From Lysinibacillus telephonicus (GTDB taxonomy: Bacteria; Bacillota; Bacilli; Bacillales_A; Planococcaceae), in NCBI RefSeq assembly GCF_003966145.1, contig NZ_RXNR01000032.1:1-46622 (forward strand): 46,622 nt of DNA. Reading direction: 5' to 3'. Both the position numbers and the translations under genes were made by a program. Below are positions 25,503 through 33,464 of this stretch, piece by piece (position 1 is the stretch's first letter; each line of letters begins with the position of its first letter). Below the pieces are notes generated by a model, which did no database searches, had not been told where the DNA came from, and saw only the letters and a list, made by a program, of their open reading frames with translations.

Positions 25503-26267
25503 ATGGCAACCGTACAATCTATTGAACGTGCTTTTATCATATTAGAACATTTATCTGAGCATCCAAATGGTATGCAAATTACAAAATTGGCATCTGAAAC
25601 TGGATTATCAAAAAGTACCGTTCATCGATTACTCGCGACACTAATTGAGTTGCAATATGTAAAGAAAGATATGGAGACTGATCGATATTACATAAGTTAT
25701 CGAGCATTATATTTAACGCGTAATATTTTGAGTAATTCAAGTTTAATCCCTGCTGCTAAGCCTTTCTTAGAAAAATTAGCTAATGAGATTAATGAAACGG
25801 TGCACTTATGTGTGGAAGAAAATGAAGAGGTAGTATATATCGATAAAATTGAAAGCAACCAAACAATACGAATGTATTCTCGTATAGGCAGCCGCGCTCC
25901 AATGTACTGCACTGGTGTTGGGAAAATGCTGTTATCAGGAAAAGATGACGAAGCTTTACGCGAAGTGATTTCAAGAATACAATTTACTAAACGAACAGAT
26001 TATACTATTTTAACACCCGATGATTTACTTCAAGAAATTAGTGCTATTCGAAAATCCGGATATGCACTTGATAATATTGAGAATGAAGAAGGCATTCGAT
26101 GCATTGCTGCTCCTATTTATGATTTTTCCGGAAAAATTATTGCAAGCTTCAGTATTTCCGGGCCTAGTACACGAGTGACAATGGAGAGAATTGATAAGGA
26201 ATTAGCTGAAAAAATATTAGATGCCTCCCGAGCTATCTCTTTTCAACTAGGGTATGTGCAATACTAA
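25503..26267 (+). CDS. kdgR: IclR-family regulator of the kdu/kdg operon (KdgR-type)
   Basis: The 254-residue protein has an N-terminal winged HTH (ERAFIILEHLSEHPNGMQ, LASETGLSKSTVHRLLATL; residues 8-50) and a C-terminal effector-binding domain with the IclR hallmarks GSRAPMYCTGVGKMLLS and GYALDNIENEEGIRCIAAP. It is transcribed divergently from kduI. The Bacillus subtilis KdgR is a LacI-type protein, whereas this locus uses an IclR-type as in enterobacteria. Repression relieved by ketodeoxygluconate is likely by analogy, not shown here. Confidence 0.85.
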   Translation: MATVQSIERAFIILEHLSEHPNGMQITKLASETGLSKSTVHRLLATLIELQYVKKDMETDRYYISYRALYLTRNILSNSSLIPAAKPFLEKLANEINETVHLCVEENEEVVYIDKIESNQTIRMYSRIGSRAPMYCTGVGKMLLSGKDDEALREVISRIQFTKRTDYTILTPDDLLQEISAIRKSGYALDNIENEEGIRCIAAPIYDFSGKIIASFSISGPSTRVTMERIDKELAEKILDASRAISFQLGYVQY

Positions 26268-26298
26268 TGAAAATAAATAAAGAGCTTAGAAATTGAAA

Positions 26299-26341
26299 AA
26301 CTGCTCCTTATATGTGGTTAGGAGCAGTTAGGTTATTTTTT
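26299..26341 (+). terminator. Terminator of the iclR gene
   Basis: AACTGCTCCT (26299-26308) pairs perfectly with AGGAGCAGTT (26320-26329) and is followed by a T-run. It separates the regulator from repeat array 2. Confidence 0.85.
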
Positions 26342-26365
26342 TGCTCTGTATGCTGTTGTTTTATG

Positions 26366-26975
26366 CGCGTGGGATTTTACGCGTTTTTTATTTACGCGTT
26401 TTACGTGAATTTGATTACTTTTTACGCGGTTTGCTGTTGTTTTTACGCACTTTGGATTTTTTACGCGGTTTCTCGTTTTATTTACGCGATTTTGTTTTGT
26501 TTTACGCGAGTTTGATTACTTTTTACGCGGTTTGCTGCTGTTTTTACGCGCTTTGGATTTTTTACGCGGTTTCTCGTTTTATTTACGCGGTTTCGTTTTT
26601 CTTTTACGCGAATTTGATTACTTTTTACGCGGTTTGCTGCTGTTTTTACGCGCTTTGGATTTTCTACGCGATTTCTTGCTTTATTTACGCGGTTTCGTTT
26701 TTGTTTTACGCGATTTTGATTACTTTTTACGCGGTTTGCTGCTGTTTTTACGCACTTTGGATTTTCTACGCGATTTCTTGCTTTATTTACGCGGTTTCGT
26801 TTTTCTTTTACGCGAGTTTGATTACTTTTTACGCGGTTTGCTGCTGTTTTTACGCGCGTGGGCTTTTACGCGTTTTTTTTGATTATTTACGCGGTTGCGT
26901 TTTTCTTTTACGCGAGTTTGATTACTTTTTACGCGGTTTACTGCTGTTTTTACGCGCATGGTATTTTTTATGCGG
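26366..26975. repeat. Array 2: T-tract/TTTACGCG tandem repeats with a ~102-bp higher-order unit
   Basis: About 30 units carry TTTACGCG(G/C/A). The higher-order unit is tttgctgctgtttttacgcgc, tttggattttttacgcgg (18 bp), TTTCTCG type, TTTCGTTTTTC type and TTTGATTAC type (21 bp each). It begins at 26430, 26531, 26633, 26735, 26837 and 26937 (spacing 101, 102, 102, 102, 100). The fifth copy holds a variant segment that also occurs at the left edge (GTGGG-TTTTACGCGTTTT). It has the same 21/18-bp design, T-tract phasing and strand orientation as array 1 but different filler words. It lies between convergent genes. Long plus-strand frames are by-products of the missing stops. Confidence 0.9.
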
Positions 26976-27058
26976 ATGCCAATTAATAACAAGAGTAGGC
27001 CAAAACCCTATTAGCTAGATAACTCTCGTTTTTTATCAAATCAGATTCCAATATATCT

Positions 27059-28072
27059 TTATACTTTTAAATATTCTAAAACTGATACTTCTGTATCCAA
27101 GAATTTTTGAAAGGCAAAAAGGGATTCACTTAGTGTTTCCGTACTAATTTCACGTAAAATAAAAATAATATGTGAAACATCCTCTCCCATAGGCCAACTA
27201 TCTAAGTGTTGAGGGGGATGAATTATATGCTGAACTCCATTCAAAACAATTGGACCTTCTTCTCCTACATCCAATAATCCTTTAACACGTAAAACAGACT
27301 CACCTTCCGCATGAAGCAACATACTTAACCATAATCCAAAAGCTACCCAATTTAAAGGTTTCGAGAAAGTAAAAGAGATGGATTGAATATCGTTTGAATA
27401 ATGATTTGTATTAGAAGTTTCATTTACATTTATATTAGAAATGCCAATAGATGATTTGTTTAATTTAACGATATCTGGATTAACATCTCCATTTTTAGAA
27501 TAAATAATTTCACAAGTTGGATTAATTCCTTTTACATTAGCAACTAATTCATTTATTTCTTTTTCAGATGCAATATCTATTTTCGTTACAATAACTTTAT
27601 CAGCAACTGAAAGTTGTTTATAAATTTCTGGATTGTTTTTTAAATGTATTTTTCCATTCTTCGCATCTATTGTAGTAATTACACAATCTACAACATAGCG
27701 GTTTTGCAATAATGGGTTTGACATTATTGTAAATAGAATCGGGGCTGGGTCGGCTAAACCTGTAGTCTCAATAATCACTCGATCAAAAGTTTCTTTACCA
27801 CTTTCATCAGCATATAATAAATCTTTCAACTCTTCCTTTAAATCTTCACGAGAATTACAGCAAATACAACCACCATTCAATAAAACAGTTCTCTCTTCTA
27901 CTCGCTTTATTAAGTGATGATCCAATCCGACTTGTCCAAACTCATTTACAATAACCGCATAATCTTCTTTAGATTCTTTGTTAGATAATATTTTTTGAAT
28001 TAAAGTTGTCTTCCCACTTCCTAAGCAACCTGTTATAACAGTTACAGGTTTTTTTCCATTATACTCACTCAT
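27059..28072 (-). CDS. CobW/COG0523-family GTPase (putative metallochaperone)
   Basis: The 337-residue G3E GTPase has Walker A GCLGSGKT (residues 15-22), the metal-binding GGCICC motif (Cys69, Cys71, Cys72), the ETTGLADPAP switch region, a TKID guanine-specificity motif and a C-terminal CobW domain. Such proteins hand metals, mainly zinc, to target enzymes. Its neighbour encodes a deacetylase-fold metallohydrolase, which is a plausible client. It lies 4 bp after the 111-residue gene in one operon. Confidence 0.9.
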   Translation of the reverse strand: MSEYNGKKPVTVITGCLGSGKTTLIQKILSNKESKEDYAVIVNEFGQVGLDHHLIKRVEERTVLLNGGCICCNSREDLKEELKDLLYADESGKETFDRVIIETTGLADPAPILFTIMSNPLLQNRYVVDCVITTIDAKNGKIHLKNNPEIYKQLSVADKVIVTKIDIASEKEINELVANVKGINPTCEIIYSKNGDVNPDIVKLNKSSIGISNINVNETSNTNHYSNDIQSISFTFSKPLNWVAFGLWLSMLLHAEGESVLRVKGLLDVGEEGPIVLNGVQHIIHPPQHLDSWPMGEDVSHIIFILREISTETLSESLFAFQKFLDTEVSVLEYLKV

Positions 28073-28076
28073 TGTT

Positions 28077-28412
28077 TCACCCCTTTTTATTTTTCATTGT
28101 TGAAATCAAATACTCATCCAAAGGATTAATAGCCTTTCCTACTAACTCTTGAACGTCATGCCATAAAACACCTAAATCATGCACAATCCGGGTATTTCCT
28201 TTTGCATCCTCTAATATAAATTTACTACCATTCCAATCTCTTATTTTTAATTTATATAATGCTAAAATTTCATTACATAATTGTACACGCTTTAATCGTT
28301 CTCTTTGGCGTTCACGTTGTCCTTCCCCTATTATAACTTCACCATTAGTTGACTCTTTTCTTTGATCTGTCCAGTGAACTTGTGTAATAAAATCGCTGCA
28401 TAGAATACACAT
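28077..28412 (-). CDS. 111-residue protein with N-terminal CxxC, unknown
   Basis: The protein starts MCILCSDFITQVHWTDQ and has a strongly charged segment (RERQRERLKRVQLC, about residues 32-46) followed by a mixed alpha/beta part. The N-terminal Cys-x2-Cys and a further Cys and His could bind metal. The ATG at 28412 follows AAAGGAGATG. It is sandwiched between the deacetylase-fold hydrolase and the CobW GTPase, suggesting a role in metallation or maturation of the hydrolase. The family was not recognised. Confidence 0.7.
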   Translation of the reverse strand: MCILCSDFITQVHWTDQRKESTNGEVIIGEGQRERQRERLKRVQLCNEILALYKLKIRDWNGSKFILEDAKGNTRIVHDLGVLWHDVQELVGKAINPLDEYLISTMKNKKG

Positions 28413-28434
28413 ATTTTCATCTCCTTTAAAGCAT

Positions 28435-28464
28435 TAATCCGCCTTCCAAAAGGTAGGCGGATTA
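28435..28464. other. Intercistronic hairpin
   Basis: TAATCCGCC and GGCGGATTA form a strong 9-bp stem with a 12-nt loop between the hydrolase and the CxxC gene. No T-run follows on the minus strand, so it may be a processing or partial-attenuation element rather than a terminator. Confidence 0.5.
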
Positions 28465-28469
28465 TAACG

Positions 28470-29366
28470 TTATATAGTTACAGTATCTTTACGTGGATTG
28501 CGTTTAGCAAAGTCATCTGCAATTTCATCAAATGTTACCCAACGAATATTTTCATGTGAGTTAATATAATTTATTAAACGTTCGTGCATTTTAAGAACTT
28601 GTGGGCGACCGCTTACATCAGGGTGAATCGTCATTGTAAAGACTGCATAGTCCATGTTTTCATATACCCAATCAAATTGATCTCTCCACATTTCTTCGAT
28701 ATCTCGCGGATTTACAAATCCATGGCTATTAGGTGATTTTTTAATAAACATCATTGGTGGTAAATCATCTAAGTACCAGTTTGCTGGTATTTCAATTAAA
28801 TTTGTTTCATTTCCTCTTACTAATGGTTGCATCCACTCACTTGCTTTTTTAGTATAATCAATATTAGTCCACTTATCTCCTATTCGAACATAATATGGTG
28901 TAAAGTCATTATGCATTAAACTATGGTCATACTTAATACCATGCTTATGCAATAACTCATTTGTTACAGTTGAAAACTCCCACCAAGGTGCCACATAGCC
29001 AGTTGGTCTTTTGCCAGAAAGCTCTGTAATAAGATCGATTGACTTTAAAAGTACTTCTTCTTCCTGTTGAGGTGTCATTGCAATCGGATTTTCATGAGAA
29101 TAACCATGGGCCCCTACCTCATGACCGCGTTTTACAACCTCCTTCATCTGCTCTGGAAACGTTTCAATGGAGTGACCAGGAATAAACCAAGTTGTTTTCA
29201 AATTATATTTATCAAATAAATCTAATAAACGGATTGATCCTACTTCCCCAGCAAATAAACCACGTGAAATATCATCCGGTGAATCTTCTCCTCCATATGA
29301 TCCTAACCATCCCGCTACTGCATCTACATCTACACCATAAGCTACTAAAATCTCTTTTTTACTCAT
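28470..29366 (-). CDS. Polysaccharide-deacetylase-fold hydrolase (HpPgdA/PuuE-like), possible cyclic imide or ureide hydrolase
   Basis: The 298-residue protein has the CE4 motifs in modified form: [10 protein letters not shown] with its Asp pair, [11 protein letters not shown], the [11 protein letters not shown] zinc-binding motif (HxxxH type), [11 protein letters not shown], and [13 protein letters not shown] near the end. The opening with [11 protein letters not shown] and RGLFAGEVG is typical of the HpPgdA-like subgroup. That subgroup has no signal peptide and includes relatives of the allantoinase PuuE and of cyclic imidases. The absence of a signal peptide and the amidase/permease neighbours favour a cytosolic cyclic amide substrate over cell-wall polysaccharide. 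The ATG follows GTAGGAGGAG. Confidence 0.8.
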   Translation of the reverse strand: MSKKEILVAYGVDVDAVAGWLGSYGGEDSPDDISRGLFAGEVGSIRLLDLFDKYNLKTTWFIPGHSIETFPEQMKEVVKRGHEVGAHGYSHENPIAMTPQQEEEVLLKSIDLITELSGKRPTGYVAPWWEFSTVTNELLHKHGIKYDHSLMHNDFTPYYVRIGDKWTNIDYTKKASEWMQPLVRGNETNLIEIPANWYLDDLPPMMFIKKSPNSHGFVNPRDIEEMWRDQFDWVYENMDYAVFTMTIHPDVSGRPQVLKMHERLINYINSHENIRWVTFDEIADDFAKRNPRKDTVTI

Positions 29367-29423
29367 ACTATCATTCTCCTCCTACAAAAAAATATTTAAA
29401 AAAATATAATTTTCTGATAATTA

Positions 29424-29453
29424 ATCCTAATATTCATTTTGATTATTAGTCAA
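29424..29453 (-). promoter_or_regulatory. Candidate promoter of the hydrolase-CobW operon
   Basis: Minus strand TTGACT (29448-29453) and TAGGAT (29424-29429) separated by 18 bp. The palindromes at 29478-29516 lie 25-63 bp upstream of the -35, a usual activator position. No -24/-12 sigma-54 promoter was seen. Confidence 0.5.
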
Positions 29454-29477
29454 TCATCTTTCAGAAAAAATAATAAA

Positions 29478-29516
29478 TTATGCAAATTCGCATAACTTCT
29501 ATGCAATTTTGAACAT
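29478..29516. promoter_or_regulatory. Two TyrR-box-like palindromes upstream of the regulator
   Basis: TTATGCAAATTCGCATAA (29478-29495) is an 18-bp perfect palindrome. CTATGCAATTTTGAACAT (29499-29516) shares the left half-site. Their centres are 21 bp (two helical turns) apart. They lie between the divergent promoters of the hydrolase operon and the regulator gene. Confidence 0.75.
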
Positions 29517-29544
29517 TGTTTTTGATTTTTCTGAATTATATAAT
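29516..29544 (+). promoter_or_regulatory. Promoter of the PAS-AAA+ regulator gene
   Basis: TTGTTT (29516-29521) and TATAAT (29539-29544) with a 17-bp spacer. The second palindrome abuts the -35, so the regulator may control its own gene. Confidence 0.6.
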
Positions 29545-29577
29545 ATTGAAAATATAATTAGTGAAGGAAGGATGTAT

Positions 29578-31296
29578 ATGCTAAATTCTATTTCCAATTT
29601 ATCTACAACCGAAATTGAAAAACATTTAAATCTAATCCCCATATCAGTTCTCATCTTTAATCGTCACCATAAACTTAAACATCTCAATAATGTAGCCCAA
29701 CAAGCCTTAAAAAAAAATCCGAAGTTCATAACTCCAGAAAAAATGGATATTTTCCTAGATGAAGTTTTTAGAAAAGCATCCCCTATAACTCAATTGATAG
29801 AAATTGAACAATCTCAATATCGTTATTATTATGTTCCATTAAAAAATGACAAAAGTGAAGTTTTAGAAGTCATTGTCTACTTTGATACAAATATCCCTAT
29901 ACAAAAAGATTACGAAATATATAAAGAAGAAAGCGAAGATTTAAAGGCACTTTTTGAAAGTTCTTATGACGTTTTATATGTTTCAGATAATAAAGGCAAT
30001 ACTTTAAGAGTAAGTTCTGCTTGTAAATACTTTTGGGGAGAGACAGCTGATAATTTAATTGGGAGAAATGTTATTGACTTAGAAAAACAAGGGGTATATA
30101 CCCCTTCAATAACAAGATTAGTATTAGAAAAAGGAGAAAAAATTTCTGCTATACAAACAACTAAAAAAAATCGCAGACTGTTAGTTATCGGTACACCAAT
30201 AAAGGATGATAATGGAAATATTATACGCGTAGTAAATGCTTCTAGAGATATAACAGAAATAGAGTTACTTCAAGAAGAAATCGAACAAATGAAGTCTCTA
30301 GTTGAAGATTATCAGTTGGAGATTGCTCAGCTTCAACAAACTATTAATGATGAACGGAAAAATATTTATCAAGGTAAAACAATGGAGCCTTATTTAGATT
30401 TAGCAAAGAGAGTAGCTAAAGTAGATGCAACACTTTTAATACTTGGAGAATCTGGTGTTGGAAAAGAAGATTTCGCAAACTATATTCATGAGCTAAGTAA
30501 CCGTAGAGATAAGCCATTTATTAAAATAAACTGTGGCGCAATTCCAGAGAGTCTATTGGAATATGAATTATTCGGCTATGAAAAAGGAGCATTTCCAGCT
30601 GCAACTGAAGGTAAAATTGGGTTATTTGAGTTTGCTAATAACGGTACTGTATTACTCGATGAAATAGCAGAAATCCCCTATACTCTTCAAGTGAAGTTGT
30701 TAAGGGTTCTTCAAGAACAAGAAATTAATCGGATTGGGAGTACTAAGCCTATCTCCATTAACGTTCGGATCATCGCTTCTACAAATAAAAACCTTTTAGA
30801 AGCCGTTAAAGTAGGGCAATTTAGAGCAGACCTTTATTATAGATTAAACGTAATTCCGATTACGTTGCCCCCACTACGTGAACGAAAAGAAGATATATTA
30901 CCACTTGCTAATTTTTTCATCTCTCAATTTAATCAAAAATACGGAACCAATAAACATCTCTCTCCACAAATTGCTACTACTTTAGAATCCTATAATTGGC
31001 CAGGAAATGTTCGAGAGTTAAAAAACCTGATTGAACGTTTAATTGTTATGAGTGAAAAAGAAGAAATCTCCCATGAATTATTAAATTTACTCCCCAACTC
31101 TGAGAGTAAATCTGAGAAAGTTGTTCAAGTTCATGAAATAATTCCTTTAAAGGAATGTATTGAATTAGCAGAGAAAAACCTCTTAAAATTAGCATCTCTA
31201 AAATTTAGATCCACTACAGAAATAGCAAAAGCATTAGAAGTAAACCAATCTACTATAAGTAGAAAGATTTCAAAATTAAATATCGAAATAAAATAA
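29578..31296 (+). CDS. PAS-AAA+ transcriptional regulator with TyrR-type HTH and degenerate GAFTGA motif
   Basis: The 572-residue protein has an N-terminal sensory part (1-115), a PAS domain (about 122-240), a coiled linker and an AAA+ domain. The AAA+ domain keeps Walker A GESGVGKE (290-297), Walker B GTVLLDEIAEIP and the sensor/arginine motif RADLYYRLNV. The sigma-54 contact loop, normally GAFTGA, reads GAFPAA (337-342), so activation of sigma-54 polymerase is unlikely. The C-terminal HTH (STTEIAKALEVNQSTISRKI, about 545-564) resembles TyrR. This suggests a TyrR-like protein acting with sigma-A. The ATG at 29578 follows AAGGAAGG; a longer frame lacks a site. Confidence 0.88.
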   Translation: MLNSISNLSTTEIEKHLNLIPISVLIFNRHHKLKHLNNVAQQALKKNPKFITPEKMDIFLDEVFRKASPITQLIEIEQSQYRYYYVPLKNDKSEVLEVIVYFDTNIPIQKDYEIYKEESEDLKALFESSYDVLYVSDNKGNTLRVSSACKYFWGETADNLIGRNVIDLEKQGVYTPSITRLVLEKGEKISAIQTTKKNRRLLVIGTPIKDDNGNIIRVVNASRDITEIELLQEEIEQMKSLVEDYQLEIAQLQQTINDERKNIYQGKTMEPYLDLAKRVAKVDATLLILGESGVGKEDFANYIHELSNRRDKPFIKINCGAIPESLLEYELFGYEKGAFPAATEGKIGLFEFANNGTVLLDEIAEIPYTLQVKLLRVLQEQEINRIGSTKPISINVRIIASTNKNLLEAVKVGQFRADLYYRLNVIPITLPPLRERKEDILPLANFFISQFNQKYGTNKHLSPQIATTLESYNWPGNVRELKNLIERLIVMSEKEEISHELLNLLPNSESKSEKVVQVHEIIPLKECIELAEKNLLKLASLKFRSTTEIAKALEVNQSTISRKISKLNIEIK

Positions 31297-31330
31297 TATA
31301 GGTGGTACTCACATTATTCCTGCCAAACAA

Positions 31331-31363
31331 AAACAATCTATGCAATTTTGCATAGATTGTTTT
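31331..31363. promoter_or_regulatory. Palindrome acting as both operator and terminator
   Basis: CTATGCAATTTTGCATAG (31338-31355) is a perfect 18-bp regulator-type palindrome. The symmetry extends outward to AAACAATC/GATTGTTT, giving arms of about 15 bp followed by TTTTGTTTT. It would terminate the regulator transcript and also present a binding site upstream of the next operon. Confidence 0.7.
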
Positions 31364-31367
31364 TGTT

Positions 31368-31385
31368 TTATGCAACTTTGCATAT
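31368..31385. promoter_or_regulatory. Fourth TTATGC-N6-GCATA palindrome
   Basis: TTATGCAACTTTGCATAT matches the other three sites and is centred 30 bp from the previous one. It lies about 100 bp upstream of the dehydrogenase start, in the position of an activator site for the downstream operon. The intervening sequence is very AT-rich, with only a weak -10 (GATAAT, 31434-31439). Confidence 0.7.
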
Positions 31386-31484
31386 CTGAAAAAAAAATAA
31401 ATAAAAAAGTTTTCAAAAAATTTTTTTCCCTTAAGATAATCATTATTAAAATTTTTAGAAAATTTTTAAAAAGGAGAAATTACT

Positions 31485-32606
31485 ATGATTCAACTTACGG
31501 AACTTACCCCTGTTCAAAAAGATGTAAATGCACCTGAAGGGTATATGAAAGCTACAATATTTAAAAGCGTAGGTAATTTAGAGCTTGTTTACAAAAAGAT
31601 TCCTAAAGCAAAACCTGGAGAAGTTGTGATTAAAACTACTGCTACAACAATTTGTGGAACAGACATTCATATCGTCCATGGCGAACATCCAGTTGAACCT
31701 AATCGAACACTCGGGCACGAGCATGTGGGGATTGTTTATGAAGTAGGTGAAGGTGTAGAAGGAATCGATGTCGGTGATCGTGTTATGAGTGGGTCATGTA
31801 CACCATGTGGAACATGTTACTACTGTCAAAAAAACCTGCCTTCACAATGTATTGGTCCTAACAATGATTTTTCAAATCCTGGAGGTTGGCGTTTAGGAAA
31901 TACAGTGGATGGTACTCATGCAGAATATTTTATAATGCCTTATCCCAAATATAATATTACAAAAATTCCAGACAATTTAAGCGACGAAGAAGTTTTACTT
32001 CTAACTGACATTGGTTCAACTGGAATTGCTGCTGCTGAAAATGCGGATATTCAAATCGGTGATACTGTAGCTGTATTTGCTTGTGGTCCCGTTGGTTTGT
32101 GTGCAATAGCCGGTGCTCGTTTAAAAGGTGCCAGTAAAATCATAGCAATTGATGGAAATGAAAAAAGACTTGATTTAGCCAAAAAAATGGGGGCTGATAT
32201 TGTCTTAGACTATTCCTTAATCAATCCTGTAGAAGAGATATTGAAAATAACAGATGGTAAAGGTGCCGATGTTGCTATCGAAGCATTAGGTAAAGAAGAA
32301 ACATTCCAAAATGCTTTAAAAGTTATCCGTAGAGGCGGCTGTATTTCAAGTGTGGGCATTTATTCTGGCCATATTCAAATTCCTATTGAACATTTCGCTG
32401 GAGGAATGGGCGACCATAGAATAATTACAACACTTTGTCCAGGGGGGCGCGAACGTATGTCGCAATTAATGACTCTTGTTTCTCAAAATAGGATTGATCT
32501 CACCCCTATGATCACTCATCGATTCCATATTGATGATATTTTGGAGGCATATCAAATATTTGAAAATGCAGATGATAATATCATTAAACCAATTATTACA
32601 TTTTAA
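31485..32606 (+). CDS. Zinc-dependent alcohol dehydrogenase (MDR family)
   Basis: The 373-residue protein has catalytic zinc ligands (TICGTDIHI, GHEHVG), the four-cysteine structural zinc lobe (CTPCGTCYYCQKNLPSQC), the cofactor motif ACGPVGLCAIAGA and an Asp (IAIDGNEK) suggesting NAD preference. It resembles isopropanol/2,3-butanediol-type dehydrogenases. The ATG follows AAGGAGA. It is first in the plus-strand operon with the amidase, permease and SDR. Its role may be oxidation of an alcohol released from the heterocycle; the substrate is unknown. Confidence 0.88.
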   Translation: MIQLTELTPVQKDVNAPEGYMKATIFKSVGNLELVYKKIPKAKPGEVVIKTTATTICGTDIHIVHGEHPVEPNRTLGHEHVGIVYEVGEGVEGIDVGDRVMSGSCTPCGTCYYCQKNLPSQCIGPNNDFSNPGGWRLGNTVDGTHAEYFIMPYPKYNITKIPDNLSDEEVLLLTDIGSTGIAAAENADIQIGDTVAVFACGPVGLCAIAGARLKGASKIIAIDGNEKRLDLAKKMGADIVLDYSLINPVEEILKITDGKGADVAIEALGKEETFQNALKVIRRGGCISSVGIYSGHIQIPIEHFAGGMGDHRIITTLCPGGRERMSQLMTLVSQNRIDLTPMITHRFHIDDILEAYQIFENADDNIIKPIITF

Positions 32607-32633
32607 AAGTTGCAAGCAGATGAAGGAGACTGT

Positions 32634-33449
32634 ATGAAAAAAGATATTTTTAAAGTCGCAGCTATTCAAATGAACTGTGTACTTGGTAACAAAGAAGAAA
32701 ATTTAAATAAAGCCTATTCCCTTATTACAAATGCCGCCAAAAAGCAAGCTAAACTGATTGTTTTACCTGAATTATTTAGTACAGGCTATCGTGTTGAAGA
32801 GAAAGATTTGGAGTTAGCCGAAAGGTTTCCTGGAGATACGATAGATTGGATGAAAAATATAGCTAAAGAATTAGATATTATTTTGGTTTCCTGTATAACT
32901 GAAGAAAGTATTGTTGACGGTGTTTTATATGATACAGCTGTAATCGTTGATAAAAGTGGGTTACAGTGCTCCTACCGGAAAATTTACTTATGGGACCAAG
33001 AAAATGTACGTTTCGCACAAGGACAAAATTATCAAACTTATTCAATTGAAAACCTCAATATTGGTCTACAAATTTGTTATGAAGTTGGATTCCCTGAAGG
33101 TGCACGGATTTTAACACTACAGGGCGCTAATTTATTAATCTATCCATCAGCATTTGGCAATGCCCGATTATATGCTTGGGATATCGCTACAAGAGCAAGA
33201 GCTTTAGAAAATGGTTGTTTTGTGATTGCAGCTAATCGTATTGGTACCGAAAAAGATGAAACCACTTTTGGGGGCCACAGTAGGATTATTGATCCAACAG
33301 GAAAAATACTTGCAGAAGCTTTAGATGATGAAGAAATTATAATTGCTGAAATAGATTTATCTCTAGTAAAGGAGCAAAGAAGAACTATTCCTTATTTAAG
33401 AGATTTAAATATTCCATTAGTAATCAGTGAGTTTAATAAATTTAAATAA
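32634..33449 (+). CDS. Nitrilase-superfamily carbon-nitrogen hydrolase (amidase)
   Basis: The 271-residue protein has the Glu-Lys-Cys triad of the nitrilase superfamily: VLPELFSTGY (Glu about 43), YRKIYLWDQE (Lys about 115) and LQICYEVGFPEGAR (Cys about 147). It resembles omega-amidase or N-carbamoyl amidohydrolases rather than true nitrilases. The start at 32634 follows GAAGGAG; an earlier frame start lies 24 bases upstream without a site. In the locus it would hydrolyse the half-amide or carbamoyl product of the CE4-type hydrolase, releasing ammonia. Confidence 0.88.
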   Translation: MKKDIFKVAAIQMNCVLGNKEENLNKAYSLITNAAKKQAKLIVLPELFSTGYRVEEKDLELAERFPGDTIDWMKNIAKELDIILVSCITEESIVDGVLYDTAVIVDKSGLQCSYRKIYLWDQENVRFAQGQNYQTYSIENLNIGLQICYEVGFPEGARILTLQGANLLIYPSAFGNARLYAWDIATRARALENGCFVIAANRIGTEKDETTFGGHSRIIDPTGKILAEALDDEEIIIAEIDLSLVKEQRRTIPYLRDLNIPLVISEFNKFK

Positions 33450-33464
33450 TTAGGAGGAATGTAA

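Noticed and set aside
7543-26975. CRISPR array
   Set aside because: The repeats are 18-21 bp, directly adjacent and have no unique spacers; no cas gene is present.
26312-27018. Long hydrophobic frames in array 2
   Set aside because: Same reason: low-complexity repeat, no ribosome site, alternative frames equally open.
29367-31484. Sigma-54 (-24/-12) promoters for the PAS-AAA+ regulator targets
   Set aside because: No GG-N10-GC element was found in either flank, and the GAFTGA motif is degenerate.
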